A stretch of 64,000 nucleotides of DNA, from positions 310,001-374,000 of the forward strand of contig NZ_RBAK01000003.1 of assembly GCF_003626595.1 (NCBI RefSeq), written 5' to 3'. This document shows positions 15,337-23,652 of the stretch, piece by piece. The stretch's first letter is position 1; each line of letters opens with the position of its first letter. This stretch comes from Micromonospora endolithica (lineage in GTDB: Bacteria; Actinomycetota; Actinomycetes; Mycobacteriales; Micromonosporaceae). The notes below the pieces were generated by a model that did not search any database, was not told where the DNA came from, and was given only the letters and a program-made list of their open reading frames with translations. The translations under genes and the position numbers were made by a program.

Positions 15337-16986
15337 ATGCGTAGCACGATGATGGACGCCCCGTTGCAGGTCTCCCGCATCCTCACCCACGGCACCACCG
15401 TGCACGGCACGGCCGAGGTCGTCACCTGGACCGGCGCCGAGCCACGCCGGATGACCTACGCGGAGGTGGGCCGGACCGCGGCCCGGCTGGCCCACGCGCT
15501 GCGTGCCGAGTGCGGCGTCACCGGCGACGAGCGGGTGGCGACCTTCATGTGGAACAACAACGAGCACCTGGTGGCCTACTTCGCCGTGCCGAGCATGGGC
15601 GCGGTGCTGCACACCCTCAACATCCGGCTCTTCCCGGACCAGGTCGCCTACATCGCCAACCACGCCGAGGACCGGGTGGTGCTGGTCGACTCGACGCTCA
15701 TCCCGCTGCTGGCCCGGGTGATCGGCGAGATGACCACGGTGCGGCACGTGGTGGTGGTCGGCGGTGGTGACCCGGCCCCGCTGGTCGCGGCGGCCGGCGA
15801 CCGGATCGCCGTACACCACTGGGACGCCCTGCTGGCCGACCGGCCGGACACCTACGACTGGCCGGAGCTGGACGAACGCGACGCTGCCGCGCTCTGCTAC
15901 ACCTCCGGAACCACCGGCAACCCCAAGGGTGTGGCCTACTCGCACCGGTCGATCTATCTGCACTCGTTGCAGATCTGCATGCCGGAGGGCTTCGGGCTCG
16001 GGCCGACCGACCGCGAACTGGCGATCGTGCCGATGTTCCACGCGATGTCCTGGGGGCTGCCGTACGCGGCGTTCCTGTCCGGCGCGTCGCTGATCATGCC
16101 CGACCGCTTCCTCCAGGCCGCCCCGATCGCCGACATGATCGTCGCCGAGCGGCCCACGCTGGCCGGCGCGGTACCCACCATCTGGAACGACCTGCTCGCC
16201 CACCTGGACGGCCACGACGTGGACACCTCCTCGCTCAAGGAGGTGATCGTCGGCGGTTCGGCCTGCCCGCCCGCGCTGATGCACGCCTTCGCCGAGCGGC
16301 ACGGCATCGAGGTCATCCACGCCTGGGGCATGACCGAGATGTCTCCGCTGGGCTCGGTGGCCCGCCCGCCGGCCGGGGCGACCGGTGACGAGGCCTGGCG
16401 CTACCGCTACACGCAGGGGCGGATCCCGGCCGGGGTGGAGGCGCGCATCGTCGGACCGCTGGGCGAGCCGCTGCCCGCCGACGGGACGTCCGTCGGCGAG
16501 CTGGAGGTCCGTGGGCCGTGGGTGACCGCACGGTACGTCGGGGACGACGTGCCCGACGAGGAGAAGTTCCGGGACGGCTGGCTGCGTACGGGCGACGTGG
16601 GCACCCTGTCGGCGGACGGCTACATCACCCTGACCGACCGGGCCAAGGACGTGATCAAGTCCGGCGGCGAGTGGATCTCCTCGGTGGAGTTGGAGAACGC
16701 GCTGATGGCCCACCCGGACGTGGTCGAGGCCTGCGTGGTGGGCGTACCGGACGACAAGTGGGGCGAGCGTCCACTGGCCACGGTGGTGCTCCGGGAGGGC
16801 GCCACGGCCGGTGCCGAGGACCTGCGCGAGTTCCTGGCCGGCTCGGTCGCCCGGTGGCAGTTGCCGGAGCGCTGGGCGGTCATCGACGCGGTCCCGAAGA
16901 CCAGCGTCGGCAAGTTCGACAAGAAGGTCGTCCGTTCCCGGTACGCCGAGGGCGGCCTGTCCGTACGGGAGTTGGCGGTCCCGTAA
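15337..16986 (+). CDS. Acyl-CoA synthetase (medium/long-chain fatty-acid CoA ligase type)
   Basis: 549 residues from ATG 15337. It is an ANL-superfamily adenylating enzyme. The P-loop is YTSGTTGNPKGVAYSHRS, followed by HAWGMTEMSPLGS and GWLRTGDVG, and the C-terminal lysine region PKTSVGKFDKK completes the catalytic set. The WNNNEHLVAYFAVP segment near the start resembles medium- to long-chain synthetases. It converts a fatty acid, ATP and CoA to acyl-CoA and AMP. It stands as a single gene with a strong terminator. Confidence 0.92.
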   Translation: MRSTMMDAPLQVSRILTHGTTVHGTAEVVTWTGAEPRRMTYAEVGRTAARLAHALRAECGVTGDERVATFMWNNNEHLVAYFAVPSMGAVLHTLNIRLFPDQVAYIANHAEDRVVLVDSTLIPLLARVIGEMTTVRHVVVVGGGDPAPLVAAAGDRIAVHHWDALLADRPDTYDWPELDERDAAALCYTSGTTGNPKGVAYSHRSIYLHSLQICMPEGFGLGPTDRELAIVPMFHAMSWGLPYAAFLSGASLIMPDRFLQAAPIADMIVAERPTLAGAVPTIWNDLLAHLDGHDVDTSSLKEVIVGGSACPPALMHAFAERHGIEVIHAWGMTEMSPLGSVARPPAGATGDEAWRYRYTQGRIPAGVEARIVGPLGEPLPADGTSVGELEVRGPWVTARYVGDDVPDEEKFRDGWLRTGDVGTLSADGYITLTDRAKDVIKSGGEWISSVELENALMAHPDVVEACVVGVPDDKWGERPLATVVLREGATAGAEDLREFLAGSVARWQLPERWAVIDAVPKTSVGKFDKKVVRSRYAEGGLSVRELAVP

Positions 16987-17049
16987 CGTTTTTCGGCGCA
17001 CCGTCGCCGGTGAGGGTAGGGGGCAACCCCTCTAACATCCCTCCCCAGA

Positions 17050-17086
17050 GGGCGGCCCCGGCGTTCGCACCGCGCCGGGGCCGCCC
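17050..17086. terminator. Strong hairpin between convergent genes
   Basis: GGGCGGCCCCGGCG (17050-17063) and CGCCGGGGCCGCCC (17073-17086) form a perfect 14-bp stem, followed on the plus strand by GCTTTCTG. It should serve the acyl-CoA synthetase and probably the facing oxidoreductase. Confidence 0.75.
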
Positions 17087-17173
17087 GCTTTCTGCGGGGC
17101 GACCCGCAACGTCATTCTTGCGAAAGTTGTTCGCCTCTGCCCCGATGACGGGGAAATTCGTCCGGTTCTGCCG

Positions 17174-18190
17174 TCACTGCTCGTCGGTGGTGCTGATCAG
17201 CACCTTGCCGACCGCGCCGTTCTCCACCGCCTCGTGCGCCGCCACGGTCCGCGCCAGCGGGTAGCGGTGCAGCGGAAGGCCGGCATCCTCCCCGACCCGT
17301 ACCGCGCCCTGGGCGACCGCCGCGGCCACGTCGGCGAGGGCCTGCGCCTTCGCCGCCTTCGGTTCGGTGTAGACGAGGACGAACTGCCACCGTGCGTTGT
17401 GCGTCATCAGCGGCCGGATCGGCAGGGTCACCGTGTCGCCGCCGTCGTCGGCGTACACGCAGGCCGCGCCGCCGTGCCGCAGCAGCTGCGCGTCGGCGGC
17501 GGCGTTCTGGGTGGCGGCCACCTCGACGATGGTGTGCACCCCGTCGGGGGCGATCTTGCGGACCTCCTCGACCACGTCCTGTTCCCGGTAGTTGATCACG
17601 AAGTCGGCGCCGGCCGCCGCCGCGAGCTGTGCCTTCTCCGCGCTGCTGACCGTGGCGATGACACAGGCGTCGGCCCAGCGGGCGAGCTGGATCGCGGCGT
17701 TGCCCACCGCACCCGCCCCGCCCTGCACCAGCACCGTGTGGTCACCGAGCGCGCCGGCGTGCAGCTTCTCCGGCATGTACTCACCGGCGGTCAGGCACCG
17801 GTGCGCGGTCAGGAACGGGATGCCCAGGGACGCGCCCAGGTCGAACGAGGCGTCACCGAGGCGTACCGCCTGACGGACCGGGACCACCGTGTACTCGGCG
17901 GCGGTGCCCCACGGCCGCTGCCAGGCGGCCTCCCAGATCCACACCCGTTCGCCGATGAGCTGCGCGTCGACGCCCGCGCCGACCGCCTCGACCACGCCGG
18001 CGCCGTCCTGCCCGGGGATCTGCCACCCGGCCGGCAACGGCCACTGGCGGCGGCCCTTCCAGTCCGTCGGGTTCACCCCCGACACGGCCATCCGGACCAG
18101 CACCTCACCCGGGCCCGGCTCGGGTACCGGCCGGTCCACCAGTTGCAGCACCGAGGCGTCGCCGGTGCGCTCGTACACGATCGCCTTCAT
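17174..18190 (-). CDS. NADPH:quinone reductase-like medium-chain oxidoreductase
   Basis: 338 residues from ATG 18190, with GAGGGGA nearby. The GroES-like N-terminal half (VLVRMAVSGVNPTDWKGR, GQDGAGVVEAVG) is followed by a Rossmann domain with VLVQGGAGAVGNAAIQLARW. It lacks the structural-zinc cysteine cluster of classical alcohol dehydrogenases, so it belongs to the zinc-independent quinone oxidoreductase branch of the MDR superfamily. The substrate is unknown. It is the last gene of a minus-strand run that includes the HAD and SCO6745-like genes. Confidence 0.88.
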   Translation of the reverse strand: MKAIVYERTGDASVLQLVDRPVPEPGPGEVLVRMAVSGVNPTDWKGRRQWPLPAGWQIPGQDGAGVVEAVGAGVDAQLIGERVWIWEAAWQRPWGTAAEYTVVPVRQAVRLGDASFDLGASLGIPFLTAHRCLTAGEYMPEKLHAGALGDHTVLVQGGAGAVGNAAIQLARWADACVIATVSSAEKAQLAAAAGADFVINYREQDVVEEVRKIAPDGVHTIVEVAATQNAAADAQLLRHGGAACVYADDGGDTVTLPIRPLMTHNARWQFVLVYTEPKAAKAQALADVAAAVAQGAVRVGEDAGLPLHRYPLARTVAAHEAVENGAVGKVLISTTDEQ

Positions 18191-18266
18191 CGGAGTCCCC
18201 TCACCTGCGACCCGGCGGGGCCGTTGCGCGGTCCGCCGTCGGCTGCGGTACCCGGCCCGCTCGCGC

Positions 18267-18941
18267 TCATGCCCGGGGCACCCGGAGATCGTGCACCGTC
18301 TCCGGGGTCAGCTCGCCGATCCGGCCGAGGACCACCGTCGCCGCGTCCTCGGCGTCCGGGTCCAGCGGGTACGCCCCGTGCGGCACCGCCACCACCACCA
18401 TGCCGGCCGCGGCGGCCGAGCGGACCCCGTTGGAGGAGTCCTCCACGGCGACGCAGCGGGTCGGGTCCACCCCGAGCTGGGCCGCCACCTCCAGGTAGAC
18501 GTCCGGCGCCGGCTTACCCCGCGCGGTCTGCTCGGTCGACAGGGTCGCGCCGAACGCGTCGGTCAGGCCCGTCGCGTGCAGCGCCGCCGCGATCAGCCGG
18601 GTCGGCGACGAACTGGCCAACCCCAGCGGCCACCGTACGGCCAACCGGCGCACCACGTCGTCCGCGCCGTCGATCAGCGGTACGCGGGCCGCGTACCGTC
18701 GGGTCATCTCCTCGACCACCTCGGCGGCGACCTGCTCGGCGGTCCGGTCGACGCCCAGCTCCCCGCTCAGGTACTCGGCCCACTCGCCGGTGCTCATGCC
18801 CATCAGCCGGCGCTGGGTGTCCGGTTGCCAGGTGCCGCCGTGTGCCGCCACGTACGCGCGCCGGACCTCCTCCCAGACCGGCTCGGAGTCCACGATCACG
18901 CCGTCCAGGTCGAAGATCACCGCATCCGCCACGGGACCCAT
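18267..18941 (-). CDS. HAD-superfamily phosphatase (beta-phosphoglucomutase-like)
   Basis: 224 residues from ATG 18941; GTG 18932 is an alternative start three codons in. Motif I is FDLDGVIVDSEPVWEEV, motif II is SSSP, and motif III/IV appear as KPAPDVYLEVA and VEDSSNGVRSA. This is the HAD subfamily IA with a helical cap, typical of phosphoglycolate phosphatase and beta-phosphoglucomutase relatives. The VDSEPVWE motif is common in enzymes acting on small sugar phosphates. Substrate unknown. Confidence 0.9.
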   Translation of the reverse strand: MGPVADAVIFDLDGVIVDSEPVWEEVRRAYVAAHGGTWQPDTQRRLMGMSTGEWAEYLSGELGVDRTAEQVAAEVVEEMTRRYAARVPLIDGADDVVRRLAVRWPLGLASSSPTRLIAAALHATGLTDAFGATLSTEQTARGKPAPDVYLEVAAQLGVDPTRCVAVEDSSNGVRSAAAAGMVVVAVPHGAYPLDPDAEDAATVVLGRIGELTPETVHDLRVPRA

Positions 18942-18964
18942 CCTGCCCGACCGGCGTCCTCCGG

Positions 18965-19828
18965 TCAGCTCCGCAGCGCGGGCAGACCGATCGGGCTGTC
19001 CGCCGGGATGACGGTGTGCGCGGCGCGGGCGATCGGCTCCAGCAGCTCCCGCAGCCGGTCGACGCGGTCCGCGCCGAGGACCCGCCACGGTCGCGCGGCG
19101 GCGACGTCGGTGGCGTCCTCGACCGCGTCGAACGTGGTCCGACCGTGGGCGGTCGGCTCGCCGTCGGCGGTCAGCCAGCCCCGCCCGGTGAGCCGGTCAC
19201 GGGCCGCCGTCCACTGCTCCTCGGTCCAGCCCCGGCCGAGCAGATTCACCGGATCGGTGCCCAGCGCGACCTTCCAGGCCAGCGTCTCCGCCGGGTCGAG
19301 GCCGGCGGCGACCAGCGCCGCGATGTGCCCGTCGCCCCGATGCTCGCGCAGCGTGGTGGCGGCCTGCCAGAGCCGGGCCAGCGGGTACTCACCGCGCGGC
19401 AGGGCGGCGTTCGCCGCACCGAGCACCCGGCCGGCGGTGTCCACCTCCCCGGCGGCGGCCTCCAGCAGCTCGGCGGCCTCGACCAGGTGCGCCTCGGGCA
19501 GCTCGTAGGTCAACTCGGCGAGCGCCTGCACCGCCCCGGTGAGCCGGGCCCGCAGCGCCTCCTCGGGCGTGGCCAGGCTCCACACCGACGGCAGTGCGCG
19601 GGCGACCATCGGCGGGGCGAAGCTGAAGAACGCGGCGACCACCGGCGCGGCGTCGACCGCGCCCAGCGGCGCGGCGCGGCCGGCGAAGTAGCCCCGCCAG
19701 TAGCCTCGCAGCCCGATCGCCTCGGTCGCCGCGCGGGAACGCGGGTGGAAATAGGTGACCGCGTGCACCGGCTCGTAGTGCGTCCACATCAGCCGGGCGG
19801 TCTGCCCCAGGTCGTCCAGCGCCGTCAC
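18965..19828 (-). CDS. SCO6745-family helical protein (MarR-like fold)
   Basis: 287 residues from GTG 19828; TTG 19837 is also in frame, but TAGGTT placed 7 nt upstream favours the GTG. The sequence is helical, with LMWTHYEPVHAVTYFHPRSR at the start and RGWTEEQWTAARDRLTGRGW near the end. This matches the actinobacterial family named after SCO6745, whose C-terminal part resembles a winged helix. Function unknown; a transcription role is only inferred. It precedes the HAD gene by 23 nt, so the two are probably cotranscribed. Confidence 0.8.
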   Translation of the reverse strand: MTALDDLGQTARLMWTHYEPVHAVTYFHPRSRAATEAIGLRGYWRGYFAGRAAPLGAVDAAPVVAAFFSFAPPMVARALPSVWSLATPEEALRARLTGAVQALAELTYELPEAHLVEAAELLEAAAGEVDTAGRVLGAANAALPRGEYPLARLWQAATTLREHRGDGHIAALVAAGLDPAETLAWKVALGTDPVNLLGRGWTEEQWTAARDRLTGRGWLTADGEPTAHGRTTFDAVEDATDVAAARPWRVLGADRVDRLRELLEPIARAAHTVIPADSPIGLPALRS

Positions 19829-19835
19829 GTCGCCC

Positions 19836-19841
19836 AACCTA
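19836..19841 (-). promoter_or_regulatory. Candidate -10 hexamer for the SCO6745-like gene
   Basis: TAGGTT on the minus strand, 7 nt before GTG 19828. Confidence 0.45.
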
Positions 19842-19895
19842 CTGCCGCCGGGTGACGGGCCGGAAGCCCTCTGTGGGCAACTGCATCACGATCGG

Positions 19896-19934
19896 CCGAC
19901 GCGCCGGCCCCGACGACGGGAACCGGCGCGTCGG
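19896..19934 (-). terminator. Hairpin downstream of the FKBP gene
   Basis: CCGACGCGCCGG (19896-19907) and CCGGCGCGTCGG (19923-19934) pair perfectly over 12 bp, 7 nt beyond the FKBP stop. No T run follows. Confidence 0.65.
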
Positions 19935-19940
19935 GCGGAG

Positions 19941-20600
19941 TCACTGCGCGGCGAGGATGTCCACGACGAAGCGCAGCGGACCGGCCGGGCGACCGCCGGA
20001 GGCGTCCTTGCCGTACGCCAGCTCGGCCGGGATGTCGAGCTGCACGCGGCTGCCGACGTTCACCCCGACCAGGCCCTGGTCCCAGCCCGGGATGACCTGG
20101 CCGACGCCGATCGGGAAGCTGGCCGGCTCGCCCCGGCTCCACGAGGAGTCGAACTCCTTGCCGTCGGCGTAGAACACGCCCACGTAGTTGGTGGTGATCG
20201 TCTGGCCCTTCTTCACGGCCGGGCCGGTGCCCTTGATCAGCGGCGTGACGACCAGCTTGGACAGCTCACCCTCGCCCGCCTCGACCGTCGGCTGCGTGTT
20301 CAGCGCCGGGTCGGCACCCTCCGGCAGCGGCGCACCCGCACCCGCGGGGGCGGCCGACGCCGACGCCGACGCCGACGGGGCGCCCGTCGGAGCGGACCCG
20401 GCCTGGTCGGCGGCGTCGTCGTCGCCGCCACGGCCGACGATCACGAAGACGGTGATCAGTACGGCCACCACCGCGACACCGGCGAGTCCACCGGCCCACG
20501 CCTGCCGGCGGCGCTTCGCCTCGGCCGCCTTCTGCTCGGCGAGCTGGGCGGCCAGTCGCCGCTCCGACTTCTGGGCCCGGTTCTGCGTACGCTCGCTCAC
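19941..20600 (-). CDS. Membrane-anchored FKBP-type peptidyl-prolyl isomerase
   Basis: 219 residues from GTG 20600 with AGGGAG upstream; the frame extends further to 21044 but only by reading through the thioredoxin gene region. Residues 1-35 are basic, 36-58 form a membrane helix, and 59-105 are an Asp/Ala/Ser-rich linker with a SASASAS run. Residues 110-219 are the FKBP domain: GTGPAVKKGQTITTNYVG, FDSSWSRGEPASFPIGVGQV and IPGWDQGLVG. It should catalyse proline isomerisation outside the membrane, assisting folding of secreted proteins. Confidence 0.9.
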   Translation of the reverse strand: MSERTQNRAQKSERRLAAQLAEQKAAEAKRRRQAWAGGLAGVAVVAVLITVFVIVGRGGDDDAADQAGSAPTGAPSASASASAAPAGAGAPLPEGADPALNTQPTVEAGEGELSKLVVTPLIKGTGPAVKKGQTITTNYVGVFYADGKEFDSSWSRGEPASFPIGVGQVIPGWDQGLVGVNVGSRVQLDIPAELAYGKDASGGRPAGPLRFVVDILAAQ

Positions 20601-20803
20601 GGCGTCGACTCCCTGCTCGAAGGTGGGTGACCGGCATCCGGGTGCCGGGGGAAAGGCCGACGCACACGGTACCCGGCCGGACGCCCTTCGTGCCGCTCCG
20701 GCCACCGCCGAATGTCCGCTTCCCGCCCCGGGATCACGCCCGGCCGGGCGGCCGAGCCACCCGCCCGGCAGAACATTGCCTGACGGGTCGCTCGGCCGGC
20801 GGC

Positions 20804-21151
20804 TCAGCCCGCCAGGTGCCGGCTCAGGGACTGGCGCAGGTGGTGCTTCGGGCGGGCTCCCACGATCGACCCGACGACCTCGCCCCGGTGGAACACCAGC
20901 AGGGTGGGTAGTGACATGACACCGTGGGCGCGGGTGGTCTCCGGATTCTCGTCCGTGTCGAGGGTCGCCACGATCATCCGGCCGGCGAACTCCTCGGCGA
21001 GCTCGGCCAGGCTGCGGGAGATGGCCGTGCAGGGCGGGCACCACTCCGCCCAGAAGTCCACCACCACCGGCCGGTCGGCGGCCAGCACCACCGAGGCGAA
21101 GGTGTCGTCGGTGACGACGGTCAGCGAGCCGGTCCGCGCAGTCTCAAGCAT
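20804..21151 (-). CDS. trxA: Thioredoxin
   Basis: 115 residues from ATG 21151, with GGAGG upstream. The active site is VDFWAEWCPPC, with CPPC instead of the usual CGPC; the cis-proline is in SLPTLLVFHRGE. CPPC occurs in several actinobacterial thioredoxin-like proteins and shifts the redox potential relative to CGPC. The start lies 31 nt inside the MerR gene, so both are read from one message. Confidence 0.9.
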   Translation of the reverse strand: MLETARTGSLTVVTDDTFASVVLAADRPVVVDFWAEWCPPCTAISRSLAELAEEFAGRMIVATLDTDENPETTRAHGVMSLPTLLVFHRGEVVGSIVGARPKHHLRQSLSRHLAG

Positions 21152-21513
21152 GTTTCCTCCCGAAGGGCGATGGCGTGGGTGAGCTGGTCCCGCAACTCCT
21201 GCCGGACCGCGTGCAGCCGCTCGATGCCGGCGTCGACCTCGGCCAGCTTCCGGCGGAGCACCGCCACCGAATCGGGACAGACGTGCCCGGACGTGTTTCC
21301 GGCGCGCAGGCACGCCACGAACGGGCGGATGTCGTCGAGGCCGAAGCCCACCGCGAGCAGCGCCCGGATCTCACGTACGACGTGCAGCTCGGCCTCGTCG
21401 TAGACCCGGTAGCCGTTCGCGGAGCGGGCCGCCCGGACCAGCCCGTGCGTCTCGTAGTAGCGCAGCGCGCGGGTGCTCGTACCCGCCCGCTCCGCCAACT
21501 CGCCGATCAGCAT
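21121..21513 (-). CDS. MerR-family regulator overlapping thioredoxin
   Basis: 130 residues from ATG 21513, preceded by GGGAGG. The winged helix-turn-helix reads LIGELAERAGTSTRALRYYE, followed by a dimerisation helix. The effector region has two cysteines in the pattern FVACLRAGNTSGHVCPDS. The spacing suggests thiol-redox or metal sensing, but it is not the CueR or SoxR cysteine pattern. The 3' end overlaps the thioredoxin gene by 31 nt, so the regulator very likely controls its own operon including trxA. Confidence 0.88.
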   Translation of the reverse strand: MLIGELAERAGTSTRALRYYETHGLVRAARSANGYRVYDEAELHVVREIRALLAVGFGLDDIRPFVACLRAGNTSGHVCPDSVAVLRRKLAEVDAGIERLHAVRQELRDQLTHAIALREETCLRLRGPAR

Positions 21514-21614
21514 CCGACCTCCCTCGCCGGTGGCGTCGCGACCGACGCTAGACCTTGCCACCGGCGTCAAGGCAACCGTCGTCGCCGCGCGACCGCGGGG
21601 ACCTTCCGGACACC

Positions 21615-22625
21615 TCAGGCGGTCTTGCGGGGGGCCTTCTTCGGGGCGGCCTTCTTGGCCGGGGCCTTCTTCTCCGCCTCGGCGGTCTTCTTCGGGGCGG
21701 CCTTCTTCGCCGCCGTCTTCTTCGGCGCGGTCTTCTTCGCCGGGGCCTTGGCGGCCTTCTTCTCGGCGGCCTTCTTCTGCGCCGAGCGCGCCGACGAGAT
21801 CGGCGTCGGCTCGCCGCCACCGCCACCGGTGCGCTCGGGTGCCTCGCCGCGCGCCGCCCGGGCCCGTTCCACGGACGCCTTCAGGGCCGCCATCAGGTCC
21901 ACCGCCGCCGCCGGGGCCTCCTCGACCTCCTCCGGCTGGACGACCTCGCGGCCCTCCACCTTCGCGTCGATGACCTCCTGCAACGCGGCCCGGTAGTCGT
22001 CGGTGAAGGCGTCCGGCTCGAACTCGCCGGCCATCGAGTCGATCAGCGAGCTGGCCATCGCCAGCTCCGGCGGGCGCACCTTCAGGTCCTCGTCGAGGAA
22101 ACCGAAGTCCGGTTTCCGGATCTCGTCCGGCCAGAGCATCGTGTTGAGCAGCAGCACGCCCTCGCGGACCCGCAGGGTGGCCAACTGTTCCCGTTGGCGC
22201 AGCGCCACCTTGACGATCGCCACCCGCTCGGAGTCGGTCAGCGCGTCACGCAGCAGCACGTACGGCTTGGTGGCGGTGCCCTCCGGCTCCAGGAAGTACG
22301 CCTTGTTGTAGAGGATCGGGTCGACCTGCTCGGCGGGCACGAACTCCAACACGTCGATCGCCCGTGAACTGGTCAGCGGCAGGTCGGCGAAGTCGTCGTC
22401 GGTCAGGATCACCATCTCGCCGCCACCGATGTCGTACCCCTTGGCGATGTCGTCGTAGGTGACCTCTTCGCCGCAGATCTGACAGGTGCGCTTGTAGCGG
22501 ATCCGACCGCCGTCCTCGCGGTGCACCTGGTGGAAACGGATGTCCTTCTCCTCGGTCGCGGAGTAGAGCTTCACCGCGATCGAGACCAGCCCGAACGAGA
22601 CCGCCCCCTTCCAGATCGCCCGCAT
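21615..22625 (-). CDS. ku: Ku DNA end-binding protein
   Basis: 336 residues from ATG 22625 with GGGAG upstream. The conserved opening is MRAIWKGAVSFGLVSIAVKL, and the CQICGEEV motif is present. The core ends near residue 255. The last 80 residues are a Lys/Ala/Pro-rich tail with many AKK, APKK repeats, as in mycobacterial and other actinobacterial Ku proteins, where such tails help DNA binding. It forms a homodimer ring on double-strand breaks and recruits LigD. It is divergent from the two LigD-domain genes. Confidence 0.95.
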   Translation of the reverse strand: MRAIWKGAVSFGLVSIAVKLYSATEEKDIRFHQVHREDGGRIRYKRTCQICGEEVTYDDIAKGYDIGGGEMVILTDDDFADLPLTSSRAIDVLEFVPAEQVDPILYNKAYFLEPEGTATKPYVLLRDALTDSERVAIVKVALRQREQLATLRVREGVLLLNTMLWPDEIRKPDFGFLDEDLKVRPPELAMASSLIDSMAGEFEPDAFTDDYRAALQEVIDAKVEGREVVQPEEVEEAPAAAVDLMAALKASVERARAARGEAPERTGGGGGEPTPISSARSAQKKAAEKKAAKAPAKKTAPKKTAAKKAAPKKTAEAEKKAPAKKAAPKKAPRKTA

Positions 22626-22698
22626 CTCGTACTCCCTTCCCCGGTATCGACCATGCTCGCATCCGATCGAACTCCACGCGAGGTGTTCGGCCGGCTAC

Positions 22699-22704
22699 TA
22701 CAGT
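22699..22704 (+). promoter_or_regulatory. Candidate -10 hexamer for the LigD operon
   Basis: TACAGT, 6 nt before GTG 22711; no Shine-Dalgarno. Confidence 0.5.
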
Positions 22705-22710
22705 CGGATC

Positions 22711-23652
22711 GTGCCCGGCGCGCCGCTCAAGCCGATGCTCGCGATGACCGGGCAGCTCCCGGCGGGTGCCGGCTGGGCATTCGAGTTCAAGTGGGACGGG
22801 GTCCGGGCCATCGCCGACATCTCCGGCGGCCACCCCCACCTGTACGCCCGTTCGGGTGTGGAGATCACCGCCGCGTACCCGGAGCTGGTGCCGTTGGCCG
22901 AGCAGGTCGACGACGTGCTGCTCGACGGCGAGGTGGTGCTGTTCAACCAGACCGGCCAACCGTCGTTCACCGCCCTGGCCGAGCGGATGCACGTGCGGAA
23001 CGCGGCGAAGGCGGCCCGGCTGGCGGCGAGCATCCCCGTCACGTACATGATCTTCGACGTGCTGCGGCTGCGCGGTACGGACCTCACCGGCCGGCCGTAC
23101 CACGAGCGGCGGGCGGCGCTGGACGGCCTTGGACTGGGCGCGGCCCGGTGGGCGGTGCCGCCGGTCTTCCCGGACGGCCCGGCCACCTACTCCGCGGCCG
23201 GCGAGCACGGCCTGGAGGGGGTGATGGCCAAGCGCGTCGACTCGGTGTACCGGCCCGGGGTGCGCTCGCCGGACTGGGTGAAGGTCAAGCTGGAGGTCAC
23301 CGGTGACTTCGTGGTCGGGGGCTGGCGACCCGGCGCGCGGAAGATCGGCGGTCTGCTGGTCGGCGTGCCCGGCCCGGCCGGCCGGCTCACCTACCGGGGA
23401 CGGGTGGGCGGCGGGATCGGCGCGGCGATCGAGCGGGAACTGCTGCGCGAGCTGGAGCCGCTGCGGACCGGCGCGTCGCCGTTCGCCGGGGACGTGCCGC
23501 GCGAGGATGCCCGGGGGGCGATCTGGGTAACTCCCCGGGTGGTGGTGGAGGTGAAGTACGGCCAGCGCACCCCGGACGGCCGGCTGCGCTTCCCCCGGGT
23601 GCTGCGGCTGCGGCCGGACAAGCCCGCCGAGGAGGTCGAGGATGCCGGGTGA
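22711..23652 (+). CDS. ligD: ATP-dependent DNA ligase domain protein (LigD ligase type)
   Basis: 313 residues from GTG 22711. The nucleotidyl-transfer lysine is in EFKWDGVRA, and further ligase motifs include LLDGEVV, EGVMAKR and WVKVKLE. The OB-fold domain occupies the C-terminal third, with the final motif in VVEVKYGQRT. It seals nicks during non-homologous end joining. The usual LigD nuclease and polymerase modules are not fused; polymerase is the next gene. The 3' end overlaps that gene by 11 nt, indicating coupling. Confidence 0.93.
   Translation: MPGAPLKPMLAMTGQLPAGAGWAFEFKWDGVRAIADISGGHPHLYARSGVEITAAYPELVPLAEQVDDVLLDGEVVLFNQTGQPSFTALAERMHVRNAAKAARLAASIPVTYMIFDVLRLRGTDLTGRPYHERRAALDGLGLGAARWAVPPVFPDGPATYSAAGEHGLEGVMAKRVDSVYRPGVRSPDWVKVKLEVTGDFVVGGWRPGARKIGGLLVGVPGPAGRLTYRGRVGGGIGAAIERELLRELEPLRTGASPFAGDVPREDARGAIWVTPRVVVEVKYGQRTPDGRLRFPRVLRLRPDKPAEEVEDAG

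Noticed and set aside
20601..21044. Upstream extension of the FKBP frame
   Set aside because: It overlaps thioredoxin and lacks a start with a ribosome site; GTG 20600 with AGGGAG gives the expected membrane-anchored protein.
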